This document shows, in pieces, positions 54,339 through 62,168 of a stretch of DNA of 62,168 nucleotides. The notes below the pieces were generated by a model. It did no database searches and was not told the DNA's origin. It saw only the letters and a list, made by a program, of their open reading frames with translations. The stretch is taken from NCBI GenBank assembly GCA_029261815.1, contig JAJDAQ010000156.1, positions 1 to 62,168 on the forward strand. Reading direction: 5' to 3'. Position numbers and translations under genes: made by a program. The DNA is from Deltaproteobacteria bacterium. GTDB taxonomy: Bacteria; Myxococcota_A; UBA9160; UBA6930. Every line of letters starts with the position of its first letter. Position 1 is the stretch's first letter.

Positions 54339-55445
54339 ATGAACGCGGTGCGATCTCCCGACGACGACTTCTCCGAACGTCTGGCCGAAGTCGGTGCCGC
54401 GTCGCTGACGGCGCTTCACGCGCTCGAGGTCACGTTCCGCCGGATGGGCCCGATGGGTTTCGAAGCCCTCCGCCAGGGAATGCAGCCGGTGGAGCAGCGT
54501 CTCGAAGCGGCCTTGTCGCCGCTGCGAGACGCGACGGTGCCGGACGGCCTGGAACGCCTGTGCGCGCAGCTGCAGGGGGGTGCTGAAGCCGCGCTCGAGG
54601 GCTTGCAGGGCGCGGCCTCCCGAGAGCCCCAACGGATCCTTGGCGCGATGCGCGCGTACGCCCGCGCGCAGGCCTCGCTCTATCCCCTGCGCGGCGTGTT
54701 TCCGGTGCTCGGCCGGTTCTTCGCAGAACCGCACTGCTGGGGGGACCTTCCCGCGCTCGACCCGGATCCGTCCGATGGCGTCCGGGTGGGCCTCCACCAC
54801 GCGGCGGGCGCCGCGGACGACGGGCGCGGAGGGTTCGTGTTCTATGTGCCCGAGCACTGGGACGGCAAGGCGGAATGGCCCCTGGTCGTTGCGTTGCACG
54901 GCGGCGCCGGCCACGGCGACGACTTCCTGTGGACCTGGCTGCGCGAGGCGCGAAGCCGGGGCTTCTTCCTGCTCGCGCCGACCTCGCGCGGGGAGACGTG
55001 GTCCTTGATGGCGCCCAGCCGCGACGCGACGCCGCTCGCGCGCATGATCGACTTCGTGGCCGATCGCTGGCCCGTCGACCGCGAACGGATCCTCCTGACC
55101 GGCCTTTCTGACGGTGCAACCTTCACGCTGCTGGCCGGCCTCGCGGAGGACGCGCCCTACACGGCCTTCGCTCCGATGTCGGGCGTTCTCCATCCGTTCA
55201 ATGCGGTGAACGGAAACCTGGAGCGGGCGGCCGGTCGCCGCATCTACCTGGTGCACGGGGCCCTCGACTGGATGTTTCCGGTCGATTCGGCGCGGGAGGC
55301 CCGCGACACCCTCGCGGCTTCTGGGGCCGACATCGTGTTTCGTGAGATCGAGGACCTTTCACACGCCTACGCGCGCGAGGAGAACGCGCGAATCCTGCGT
55401 TGGTTCGACCCGTCGCTCGCCGTGGCGACGGATGAAACGGACTGA
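54339..55445 (+). CDS. Alpha/beta-hydrolase (phospholipase/carboxylesterase-like)
   Basis: 368 aa. An N-terminal helical region of about 150 residues precedes the hydrolase domain. [29 protein letters not shown] (two parts) gives the HGG oxyanion loop, [14 protein letters not shown] the GxSxG nucleophile, [15 protein letters not shown] the acid, and [11 protein letters not shown] the His. It resembles polyhydroxyalkanoate-depolymerase-like or phospholipase/carboxylesterase proteins; the helical extension is not familiar. It diverges from hslO and overlaps the gluQ start by 14 nt. Confidence 0.82.
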   Translation: MNAVRSPDDDFSERLAEVGAASLTALHALEVTFRRMGPMGFEALRQGMQPVEQRLEAALSPLRDATVPDGLERLCAQLQGGAEAALEGLQGAASREPQRILGAMRAYARAQASLYPLRGVFPVLGRFFAEPHCWGDLPALDPDPSDGVRVGLHHAAGAADDGRGGFVFYVPEHWDGKAEWPLVVALHGGAGHGDDFLWTWLREARSRGFFLLAPTSRGETWSLMAPSRDATPLARMIDFVADRWPVDRERILLTGLSDGATFTLLAGLAEDAPYTAFAPMSGVLHPFNAVNGNLERAAGRRIYLVHGALDWMFPVDSAREARDTLAASGADIVFREIEDLSHAYAREENARILRWFDPSLAVATDETD

Positions 55446-56382
55446 CGGCGTGACGGTTTCGACGGGTCGTTTTGCGCCCTCTGCGACCGGGCCGGCGCAT
55501 CCGGGTACGTTGCTGGCGGCGCTCCTGTGCTGGCTGGATGCGCGATCCCGCGACGGGAGGGTGGTCCTGCGACTCGAGGATCTCGATCCGGAGCGTTGCC
55601 GTCCTGCGTTCGTGGCACAGCTGGAAGCCGATCTCGCGTGGTTGGGGCTCGACTGGGATGCGCGCGTCCTGCAAAGCGAGTGCGCGGCCGCCCACGAAGC
55701 TGCACTCGACCAGCTGGCAGAAGGGGGCCGTCTCTATCCGTGCTCCTGTACGCGCGCAATGTTGCGCCTGCCGGAAGCCTCTCATGCCGACGGCAGCTTC
55801 AGGTACACCGGAACGTGTCGGGGGCGATCGTTGCCGCCCGGAGGTTGGCGCGCTTCGAGAGATCCGCTGCGGGTTCGTCTCGACCCTGGGGTGATCCCGG
55901 TGTTCGACGAAGCTGGCGACGATCTCTCTGCAGATCCGTCAGCAGTCCTCGGCGATCCGATCGTGCGCCGCCGCGATGGAGCCGTCGCCTATCATCTCGC
56001 GGCCGTCGTCGACGACGCGGCGAGTGATGTCACACGGGTCATTCGGGGGCGCGATCTCGCAGCCACGACTCCGACCCAAGTGGCATTGCGCCACCTGCTG
56101 GCGCTTTCGGTGCCCGTGCATCGCCATCACCTGTTGTTGCTCGAGCCCCGCGGCGACAAGCTGGCCAAGCTGCATGGCTCCGTGGCGGCGGCGGAACTGC
56201 GCGGGGCATACACGCCTGAATCACTTTGCGGCGCGCTCGCCCGTGCTGCGGGGCTGCTGCCGGCGGACGACGCGGGCGGATGTCGCCCCCAGGACCTCGT
56301 GCACGACTTTCGTTGGGAGCACGTCCGCGTACAAGACCGCGCCGCCGTCTGGGATGGCGAACGGTTGAACTTCGGAGCCTAA
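55432..56382 (+). CDS. gluQ: Glutamyl-Q tRNA(Asp) synthetase
   Basis: 316 aa from an ATG at 55432; a GTG at 55450 is the alternative. GluQ-RS attaches glutamate to the queuosine base of tRNA(Asp). It is a truncated GluRS with no anticodon-binding domain. [19 protein letters not shown] has HPGT at 23-26, a variant of the usual HFGS. The Cys cluster CSCTRAML with YTGTC is the zinc site, and DKLAKLHG corresponds to the KMSKS loop. Its presence implies queuosine-modified tRNA. Confidence 0.9.
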   Translation: MKRTDGVTVSTGRFAPSATGPAHPGTLLAALLCWLDARSRDGRVVLRLEDLDPERCRPAFVAQLEADLAWLGLDWDARVLQSECAAAHEAALDQLAEGGRLYPCSCTRAMLRLPEASHADGSFRYTGTCRGRSLPPGGWRASRDPLRVRLDPGVIPVFDEAGDDLSADPSAVLGDPIVRRRDGAVAYHLAAVVDDAASDVTRVIRGRDLAATTPTQVALRHLLALSVPVHRHHLLLLEPRGDKLAKLHGSVAAAELRGAYTPESLCGALARAAGLLPADDAGGCRPQDLVHDFRWEHVRVQDRAAVWDGERLNFGA

Positions 56383-56394
56383 TTCGCTCAGCGG

Positions 56395-57717
56395 TTAGGC
56401 GGGGCCGTCATCGCCCTCGGGCAACAGCAACCGCGCGGCTTCGCCTTCGGGAAGTTCCTCGACCTTGCGCAGCTTGCTCTCGATGTTGCGGCTCTTGCTC
56501 GAAGCGGTCGTGATCGTGTGCGATGCCTCTTGCAGTTTCTTGTCGACCTTGTCGAGGATGTCGCCGAACTTGCCGAACTCGCTCTTGACCGCGCCGAGCA
56601 CCTTCCAGACTTCGGCCGAGCGCTTCTGGATCGCCAACGTGCGGAAGCCCATGCTGAGGCTGTTGAGCAGCGCCATGATGTTGGTCGGCCCGGCGACCAT
56701 CACCTTGCAGTCGCTTTGCAGTGACTCGTGCAGCCCCGGCCGTCGGAGGATCTCGGCGTAGAGGCCCTCGGTCGGAACGAAGAGCACGGCAAAGTCCGTC
56801 GTGTGCGGAGGGCGGATGTACTTGTCCCGGATGCTGCGCGCTTCCGTGCGGATGCGCAGCTCGAGGGCCTTGGCCGCTGCTTCGGCCGCGGTCGCGTCGC
56901 CCTGCTCCTGCGCATCGATCAGACGTTGGTAGTCCTCCTGCGGGAACTTCGAGTCGATCGGTAGCCAGCAGGGATCGCCGTCCGAGCCCTCAGCGCCAGG
57001 CATGCGCACGCCGAAATCGACGCGCTCCTTGGCGCGCGGGTGAACCGCGACTTCTCGCGCCCACTGAGCGGGGGCGAGGGTTTGTTCCAGCAATGCATGG
57101 AGCTGCGTCTCGCCGAACGTGCCGCGCGTCTTGACGTTGGTGAGCACCTTCTTGAGGTCGCCGACACCGACCGCGAGGTTCTGCATCTCGCCGAGGCCCT
57201 GGTGAACGGCTTCGAGCCGTTGGCTCACCTGTTGGAAGGCTTCTCCCAGCCGCTTCTCGAGGGTGCCCTGAAGCTTCTCGTCGACGGTGGCGCGCATCTC
57301 TTCGAGCTTCTTCTGGTTCTCGACCTGAAGCTGTTGCAGGCGGCCATCGACAACCGTGCGAACGCCTTCGAGGCGCTTTTCAACCGTCTCTCCGACGCCG
57401 CGGATGCTGCCGCCGACTTCTTCTCGCAGGTTCTTCGTCTGCCCCACGAGTTCTTCGCGGCTGCGTGCGAGTTCCTCGCGCAGCACCGAGTCCGAGTGTT
57501 GCTGGCTCCGCACGAGGGCTTCGAGCTGATCGTGCACCTTGCGTTGCGCTTCGGCCTGGCCGGGGCGGCGGCCCTGGCGCCAGACGGCGAGGAGCAGGAT
57601 CGCGCAAACGACCAGCAATCCGGCAACGAGGACCATTCCGGTTTCGAGCGCCGTCAGGGGTTGAGCGCCGCTCCATGCCGCTACCAGGCGATCGATCAGA
57701 CCCATCAGCGCCGTCAT
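56395..57717 (-). CDS. rmuC: DNA recombination protein RmuC
   Basis: 440 aa. One N-terminal helix (TGMVLVAGLLVVCAILLLAVW), then a long coiled coil to about residue 185, and the RmuC nuclease-like domain: LTNVKTRGTFGETQLHALLEQ, WLPIDSKFPQEDYQRL, TTDFAVLFVPTEGLYAE, VMVAGPTNIMALLNSLSMGFRTLAIQ. RmuC limits inversions at short repeats and is related to restriction endonuclease folds. It lies downstream of traB, separated by 111 nt with GC-rich repeats. Confidence 0.94.
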   Translation of the reverse strand: MTALMGLIDRLVAAWSGAQPLTALETGMVLVAGLLVVCAILLLAVWRQGRRPGQAEAQRKVHDQLEALVRSQQHSDSVLREELARSREELVGQTKNLREEVGGSIRGVGETVEKRLEGVRTVVDGRLQQLQVENQKKLEEMRATVDEKLQGTLEKRLGEAFQQVSQRLEAVHQGLGEMQNLAVGVGDLKKVLTNVKTRGTFGETQLHALLEQTLAPAQWAREVAVHPRAKERVDFGVRMPGAEGSDGDPCWLPIDSKFPQEDYQRLIDAQEQGDATAAEAAAKALELRIRTEARSIRDKYIRPPHTTDFAVLFVPTEGLYAEILRRPGLHESLQSDCKVMVAGPTNIMALLNSLSMGFRTLAIQKRSAEVWKVLGAVKSEFGKFGDILDKVDKKLQEASHTITTASSKSRNIESKLRKVEELPEGEAARLLLPEGDDGPA

Positions 57718-57739
57718 GCTCGCATCCCCTCTCCCTGGT

Positions 57740-57781
57740 CCCCGGCCCCGGGGCACTCACGAGTGTACGCCCCGGCCCCGG
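57740..57781. repeat. GC-rich repeated motif and hairpin between traB and rmuC
   Basis: CCCCGGCCCCGG occurs at 57740-57751 and again at 57770-57781. Between them GGGG-CACTC/GAGTG-CCCC can fold as a hairpin. It could pause or attenuate transcription between traB and rmuC. There is no T-run, so it is not a classical terminator. Confidence 0.4.
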
Positions 57782-57828
57782 TCCAAGGAAGCGTGCCGGA
57801 GCGTCGTGACAGCACCGGTCACGGCAAG

Positions 57829-58989
57829 TCAGCCGCCGGCGGCCAGGTTCTTCAGGATCTCGGCGCCGCCGAGGAAGGTCCCGATGAAGCTCCCGATCGT
57901 GGTCAGACCGAAAACGAGCAGGATCCGCAGCAGCCGGTTCTTCCACATGCCGGAGAGCTGGCCCATGTCGTCGAGCACGGTCGACAGTTCGCGCACCAGA
58001 GGAGGGCGCAGCCACGCCTGGAGGAAGCCGGTCAGGTAGCCGACGCCGACGACGGGCGTGAGGCTCGTCAGGGGTGCGGAAACGAAGGCCAGGAGAACCG
58101 TCAGGGGATGGGCCAGTGCAATGAGGGCCCCAATCGCCGCGGGAATGCCGTTGGCCAGCACCCAGAACGTGAGGTTCTCGGCCGCGGCGTCGGCGCCCTG
58201 GCGGACGCCGATGGCGACGAGTGCGCCCACGATCAAGGCGGGGATTCCCCACCCGACCCAGCGCATCGCGTTCGATCCTTCCGGAATCTTCTCCAGCGGC
58301 TCGAGATCGATCGGCCCCGGCCGTTCCAGCCAAGCCAGGATTCCCTGGACGTGGCCGGCGCCAACGACGGCCACCAGGCGGTCGCCCGGTGTCGAGCGGA
58401 TTCGTTCGGCCAGGTAGGCGTCGCGCTCATCGATCAGCACGCGCTTGATGCCCGGGAAGGCCTCACCGAGTTCGTTCAAGAGGTTCGAGAGGACGTCCGC
58501 GCGCCTGAGCTCTCGCAGATCTTCCTCGGTCAGTTCCTGCTTCTCGAACAGGCCAGCGAGCAACGTGGACAGCAGCAGGAGCTTCTTCCACAGGGACAGC
58601 TCGGCCCATGCCCGCCGCAACGTGATGCCGACCTCGCGGTCGCACAAATGGACCGGGATGCCGCGCTCTTCGGCCGCCATGGCGCCCTCGAGCAGCTCGG
58701 TTCCCGGCCGGACGCCGAGCTGAAGGCCCAGTGAACGTTGATAGGCCGCCATCACGAGGCTCAGGGCCAGCGTGGCGAGTTGACGCTTGCGGATGATCTC
58801 CCGCAGGTCCAGGCCGTCGAATCGTTGTGGCTTGGCGAGCGCTTCGTAGCGGCCCTGGTCGAGTTCGATGCAGACGGCGTCGCAGTCACCCTCGTCGATC
58901 ACGGCCCGGACCAGGTCAGCGGACTCCTGGGAGACATGCGCGGTCCCGACGAGCACGAATTCTCGGCCATCCACCAGCGCGGTATGCAC
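57829..58989 (-). CDS. TraB/PrgY family membrane protein
   Basis: 386 aa from a GTG, the first start codon after an in-frame stop. The N-terminal TIKI-like domain has LVGTAHVSQESADLV, CIELDQGRYEAL, GAEERGIPVHLCDREV-type sequence and VAVVGAGHVQGI. Four or so helices follow (WGIPALIVGALVAIGV; GIPAAIGALIALAHPLTVLLAF). Members relate to pheromone-shutdown PrgY and metalloproteases; function in bacteria is unclear. It diverges from dapF. Confidence 0.88.
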   Translation of the reverse strand: MHTALVDGREFVLVGTAHVSQESADLVRAVIDEGDCDAVCIELDQGRYEALAKPQRFDGLDLREIIRKRQLATLALSLVMAAYQRSLGLQLGVRPGTELLEGAMAAEERGIPVHLCDREVGITLRRAWAELSLWKKLLLLSTLLAGLFEKQELTEEDLRELRRADVLSNLLNELGEAFPGIKRVLIDERDAYLAERIRSTPGDRLVAVVGAGHVQGILAWLERPGPIDLEPLEKIPEGSNAMRWVGWGIPALIVGALVAIGVRQGADAAAENLTFWVLANGIPAAIGALIALAHPLTVLLAFVSAPLTSLTPVVGVGYLTGFLQAWLRPPLVRELSTVLDDMGQLSGMWKNRLLRILLVFGLTTIGSFIGTFLGGAEILKNLAAGG

Positions 58990-59118
58990 GTCGGGCGAGG
59001 TGAGGGCGACGGGCGCTTCGGGGGAGTCGATGACGCGGGCCTCTTACCTCGTTCGCAGCGGCACAGCGCGAGAGGAGGGTTGGGGGGACGGCGAAGTGGC
59101 GAAGACACGGCAGCCTAC

Positions 59119-59136
59119 CCGATTCTGGGGAATCGG
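59119..59136. repeat. Inverted repeat upstream of dapF
   Basis: CCGATT (59119-59124) and AATCGG (59131-59136) form a perfect 6-bp inverted repeat with a 6-nt centre, 32 nt before the dapF ATG. It may be an operator or a leader hairpin. Confidence 0.35.
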
Positions 59137-59167
59137 CCGAGCCGTCCGGTGCCGACGAGGAGATCCC

Positions 59168-59986
59168 ATGTCGCTCTCATTCTCGAAGCTGCAGGCGGCC
59201 GGAAACGGCTACCTCGCAATCGACGGCCATGGCCGCAACCTCGACGGGGGCGCCCTCGCGAAGGCAATGGGCCGCGCGCATTTCGGGGTCGGAGCCGACG
59301 GCCTGGTGGTCGCGGGCCCTTCTCGCGTGGCCCCCATCCGAATGCGCGTGTTCAACACCGACGGCGGCGAGGCCGAGATCAGTGGAAACGGTCTCCGACT
59401 CTTCACCAAGTTCGTGCTCGATCGCGGTTTGGTGGGTCTGGAGGAGGGTGCGCTCCAGGTCGAGACCGGTGCCGGTGTCCGGACCGTGTGGCCCCGTTTC
59501 GAAGCTGGCCGCGTGGTGAGCGCGCGGATCGCAATGGGCGTGCCGAAGCCGACCGGCGATGGCGCACAGGCCGTGTTCGAGATCGGCGGCCGGCCACTTC
59601 GATTCACGACCCTCGAAGTCGGAAACCCACACGCGGTCCATCTGATCGATACACCGGTCGCCGCATTTCCGTTGGAGCGTGTGGCGCCCCAGGTACAGGC
59701 TCACTCACGATTTCCCAACGGCGTGAACGTCGAGGTTGCGCGAGTGCTCGGCGCGACGGAGGTGGAGGCGCGGATCTTCGAACGGGGGGAAGGCGAGACG
59801 CTCTCCTCAGGGACCGGAAGCACAGCGGTCGCAGTGGCCGCGCGCTGGGCCGGCCTCACGGACGCGGCAGTACGCGTGGGCGTTCCAGGCGGCGAGCTCG
59901 GGGTCGTTTACGAAGGTGCCGGCGCAGAGGCCATGCTCGACGGTCCGACCGTCGAAGTCTTCACGGGTGTCTGGCCGCTGGGGTGA
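59168..59986 (+). CDS. dapF: Diaminopimelate epimerase-like protein, both catalytic Cys replaced by Ser
   Basis: 272 aa from an ATG with GGAG upstream. DapF interconverts LL- and meso-diaminopimelate for peptidoglycan and lysine. The fold signatures are intact: SKLQAAGNGYLAID, FNTDGGEAEISGNGLRLF, VGNPHAVHLID, PNGVNVEVAR and FERGEGETLSSGTGSTAVAVAA. In characterised enzymes ISGNG reads MCGNG and LSSGTG reads LACGTG. Here both catalytic Cys positions, 72 and 214, are Ser. Length and context are otherwise those of dapF. It may be a divergent epimerase, an inactive copy, or an enzyme for another substrate. Confidence 0.85.
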   Translation: MSLSFSKLQAAGNGYLAIDGHGRNLDGGALAKAMGRAHFGVGADGLVVAGPSRVAPIRMRVFNTDGGEAEISGNGLRLFTKFVLDRGLVGLEEGALQVETGAGVRTVWPRFEAGRVVSARIAMGVPKPTGDGAQAVFEIGGRPLRFTTLEVGNPHAVHLIDTPVAAFPLERVAPQVQAHSRFPNGVNVEVARVLGATEVEARIFERGEGETLSSGTGSTAVAVAARWAGLTDAAVRVGVPGGELGVVYEGAGAEAMLDGPTVEVFTGVWPLG

Positions 59987-60002
59987 GTGCACGGCGCTGT
60001 GA

Positions 60003-60413
60003 CTAGGAAGCGCGCGCCCGTCCTTCGTGCTGGCGGCGCGCGGTTTCCGCGAGGTAGGCCGCGACGGTTGCGCGCACATCGAGGTGGTCCACTTCGAGAT
60101 CGAACGCCAGCGGATTCGGTGGGAACCCGAGGCGATACCAGCGCCCGTCGGCCGTCCGTTCGAGGTAGCCGTAGTCGACGAGGAGTCGTCGCACCGTCAC
60201 GTGATCGGACTCGATCGCGGGGGCGACGCGGTCGCCCCACTCGAGTAACGCTTCGTTGATCTCGCCTTCCGAATAGTCGCGGTCGCTGTCGAGCGACATC
60301 ACGATGCTCTTCATCAGGATCTCGCGGTCGCGCGGCTTGCGTGGGAACCGCCGGGGACCGCGGTCGGCGCCGAGTCGGCACAGGCGCTCGACGAACTCCT
60401 CCGGCGCGATCAT
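60003..60413 (-). CDS. DUF2087-domain protein
   Basis: 136 aa from an ATG at 60413, 2 nt after the upstream gene's stop. The DUF2087 pattern is clear: PRKPRDREILMKSIVMSL, YSEGEINEALLEWG, VTVRRLLVDYGYLERTADGRWYRL. The fold is a winged helix often fused to or found beside transcription regulators and acetyltransferases. Its target is unknown. A short tail follows the domain. It probably shares an operon with the membrane-TPR gene. Confidence 0.85.
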   Translation of the reverse strand: MIAPEEFVERLCRLGADRGPRRFPRKPRDREILMKSIVMSLDSDRDYSEGEINEALLEWGDRVAPAIESDHVTVRRLLVDYGYLERTADGRWYRLGFPPNPLAFDLEVDHLDVRATVAAYLAETARRQHEGRARAS

Positions 60414-60415
60414 GC

Positions 60416-62104
60416 CTAGCGTTCCGCCTTGTCCGCGTTCAACGCACGGCGGGATTCCAGGTATGCGTCGCGAACCTCGGGGTTCTCCCACCCGGCGGAG
60501 AAGAGCGGGCGGAGGCGGCGAACGGCCTCTTCATGCATGCCTGCGCGGTGCGCCACGAGCCCACCGCCTTCGATCGCGGTTACCCAGAGGGGCTCGAGCG
60601 CGAGGGCAGCGTCGTAGGCGTCGAGGGCGCCCTGGGGGTCGCCAAGGGACTCGCGCGCTTCGGCGAGTCGCGCCCAGCCCGGTGGGGTCTCGCGGAGCGC
60701 CAGGCTGCGCTCGAACTCGCGTGCGGCCTGTGCCGGCTGCTTGGCGGCCGCAAAACTCTCCCCGATTCGGAGGCGGTCTGCGCCGGATTCCTCGGCGAAC
60801 CAGGACAAACGGTCCAGGGCGCGAGACGCGGACTCGGGACTTCCGTCCCGCAGTCCGGCTTCGACCCCGGCCACGCGGGCGGTCGTCTGGAAGAGGGCCG
60901 CGGCCAGGAAGACGGCGACGGCCGCCAGCACGAGCGGCCGCCTCCAGACCGGCGCCGGCTTCGTCTCGGTTTCCTCGTCTTTCCCGCTTCGCAGCAGGAT
61001 GTTGGCGATCCGGCCGCTGCGGAGCTTCCAGATTGCACCGTCCAGGATGAAGTGGTGGAGGTTCAATGCGGCAATCGCGAGAACGGCAACGCCGGCGTCG
61101 TAGGACAGGGAGGATAGCGGCGTCTTGACCGCCAGCAGCGTCGGGATCAGGATCGCCGCATGGCCGAAGGCGATGGCCTTGGCCCAATACATGCCGTAGT
61201 TCGACCAGGTGGTGGAGCGACGCGCGAAGTACGTCGTGATCCACAGGTACTGGCACGCGTGCGCAATGGCGATGTAGGTGAAGAGCGTGTCTCGCGTGAC
61301 GAGATCGATGAACGGGATGCCGGTCGAGATGCCGAAGTGCCCGAGCGAGAATGGGACCGTAAACCAGATCGTCTGCAACAAGACGATCATGATCGCTGGA
61401 ATGCACTCGCGCACGGATGCCTGTCCGCGCAATCCGAAACCGGCACCGATCAGGCAGACGACGATTCCGGCGAGACATGCCGGGACGGCTGCCGCGGTGA
61501 ACCAGGCCGGAAAGCCGAGCGAGATGAAGGCGAAGCCGCCGGCATAACGATTGACGAGTGCGTAGTCGGCCTGCTGCCCGAAGCTGCCGTGGGATGTGAG
61601 CATCACGACGAGGAATGACAGCGTGAACGAGACCTGGAGGAATCTCCGCGAGCGCGGGTCCAAGGTGACGCCCGCGCGCCGCAGGAACGTCATCGCGATG
61701 CCGAAGTTCTGCCCGGTGTAATGCCACGGGCTCCAGGTCAGATAGACCGTGAGGAACCAGGCGCCGACGATGGGGAAGTTGAGCCCGGCGGCGTAGGTCC
61801 CGTAGACGAGCACCGCTCCCCAGAGGCCGAACAGCCGGTACCGCGCGCGATCCTCCGACCGCTCATAGACCCGAAGCAGCGTCGCACCGTAGTGCGGAAG
61901 GCTGAACAAGAGAATGAGGAGTGGTCTCAGTAGATCGTGCTGCGCGTCCGAAATTCCGAACGCACCCCCGGCCATGAACGAGAACAGGAGCAGGTAGAGG
62001 CCGCCGCATCCAACCGCGATATCAATCGCGGGGCCGAACAGCCATGCCGATCCGGCTGCGGGCCCGGAGGAACCGGGAGGCGTTGATGCGACCGCTGCGG
62101 ACAT
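60416..62104 (-). CDS. Polytopic membrane protein with C-terminal TPR repeats
   Basis: 562 aa. Residues about 20-370 hold ten or so hydrophobic helices (e.g. IAVGCGGLYLLLFSFMAGG, LIVFLVVM-type segments) with several His-containing motifs: TWSPWHYTGQNFGIAM, FIAIAHACQYLWITTY-like and LNLHHFILDGAIWKLR. A membrane helix near 390 precedes TPR-like repeats (AREFERSLALRETPPGWARLAEA; ALDAYDAALALEPLWVTAIEGG). I do not recognise a named family; the paired His suggest metal or heme binding but that is inference. TACCCT lies 6 nt before its ATG. Confidence 0.7.
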   Translation of the reverse strand: MSAAVASTPPGSSGPAAGSAWLFGPAIDIAVGCGGLYLLLFSFMAGGAFGISDAQHDLLRPLLILLFSLPHYGATLLRVYERSEDRARYRLFGLWGAVLVYGTYAAGLNFPIVGAWFLTVYLTWSPWHYTGQNFGIAMTFLRRAGVTLDPRSRRFLQVSFTLSFLVVMLTSHGSFGQQADYALVNRYAGGFAFISLGFPAWFTAAAVPACLAGIVVCLIGAGFGLRGQASVRECIPAIMIVLLQTIWFTVPFSLGHFGISTGIPFIDLVTRDTLFTYIAIAHACQYLWITTYFARRSTTWSNYGMYWAKAIAFGHAAILIPTLLAVKTPLSSLSYDAGVAVLAIAALNLHHFILDGAIWKLRSGRIANILLRSGKDEETETKPAPVWRRPLVLAAVAVFLAAALFQTTARVAGVEAGLRDGSPESASRALDRLSWFAEESGADRLRIGESFAAAKQPAQAAREFERSLALRETPPGWARLAEARESLGDPQGALDAYDAALALEPLWVTAIEGGGLVAHRAGMHEEAVRRLRPLFSAGWENPEVRDAYLESRRALNADKAER

Positions 62105-62110
62105 CGACGC

Positions 62111-62116
62111 AGGGTA
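62111..62116 (-). promoter_or_regulatory. TAnnnT (-10-like) 6 nt before the membrane-TPR gene
   Basis: Minus-strand TACCCT ends exactly 6 nt before the ATG at 62104. No ribosome binding site is visible. The remaining 52 nt to the window edge show nothing else. Confidence 0.45.
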
Positions 62117-62168
62117 TCACTTCGCGAACTGCAGTCTGGCCCGGAATCACACAGGGTGCGCGCCGAGA

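Noticed and set aside
57040..58734. Plus-strand 564-codon open frame across rmuC and traB
   Set aside because: It mirrors two well-supported minus genes, crosses their intergenic gap and shows no family pattern.

Overview
The window is about 62 kb of dense, GC-rich bacterial chromosome. Fifty-five protein genes are supported, one of them partial at the left edge and one only 29 codons long. I see no rRNA, tRNA, CRISPR array, insertion sequence or prophage, and no gene-free stretch over 300 bases (the longest is 2045-2323). The mix suggests a free-living, aerobic, Gram-negative-type lineage of the old 'Deltaproteobacteria' (Myxococcota, Desulfobacterota_B/Binatia or similar). Grounds are lipobox lipoproteins, AsmA, an AlgI-type acyltransferase, a receiver-DUF4388-J-TPR protein of myxobacterial style, GatCAB amidotransferase, an HslO-LutABC operon and two proteins of F420-associated families. 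The assignment is an inference from gene content, and I could not narrow it.

Left part (1-13.7 kb): fabH-like and hflX on minus; then glmU, glmS, a PHP-domain lipoprotein, a UvrD/PcrA helicase, a methyltransferase, a DUF4197 lipoprotein and a lipoprotein with possible BPI/TULIP-like features on plus. Next (13.7-21 kb): a minus ddl-VOC-flavoprotein operon diverges from larE plus a C45-like gene, followed by a minus DEAD-box helicase and metallo-beta-lactamase pair. Centre (21-33 kb): a tight gatC-gatA-gatB-asmA-mtnA operon, the receiver/J-domain protein, ilvE, an ABC exporter pair and a radical SAM protein. Then (33-41.6 kb): hspQ diverges from a ribbon-helix-helix gene with an operator-like palindrome, followed by a D-threonine-aldolase-like enzyme and a membrane phosphoesterase. 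These face an O-acetylation pair (MBOAT plus SGNH-like), a small ORF, a sensor kinase and a TauE-like permease. Right part (41.7-62 kb): uvrA; DUF2867, methyltransferase and Ddn-like genes; mazG-yjbQ-PPOX; a two-component system; hslO-lutA-lutB-lutC; a hydrolase; gluQ; rmuC; traB; dapF; a DUF2087 gene; and a membrane-TPR protein.

The genes together cover cell-wall precursor synthesis (GlmU, GlmS, Ddl, DapF), indirect aminoacylation (GatCAB, GluQ), DNA repair (UvrA, UvrD, RmuC), nucleotide and metabolite clean-up (MazG, YjbQ, MtnA) and proteostasis (HspQ, HslO). No single novel multi-gene defence or biosynthetic system stands out. The strongest unusual signals are: a DapF with both catalytic cysteines replaced by serine; a recurrent TAnnnT hexamer 6-9 nt upstream of start codons that lack a clear Shine-Dalgarno, pointing to widespread leaderless transcription; an RHH gene whose -10 box lies in a perfect palindrome; and a triple repeat upstream of hspQ.
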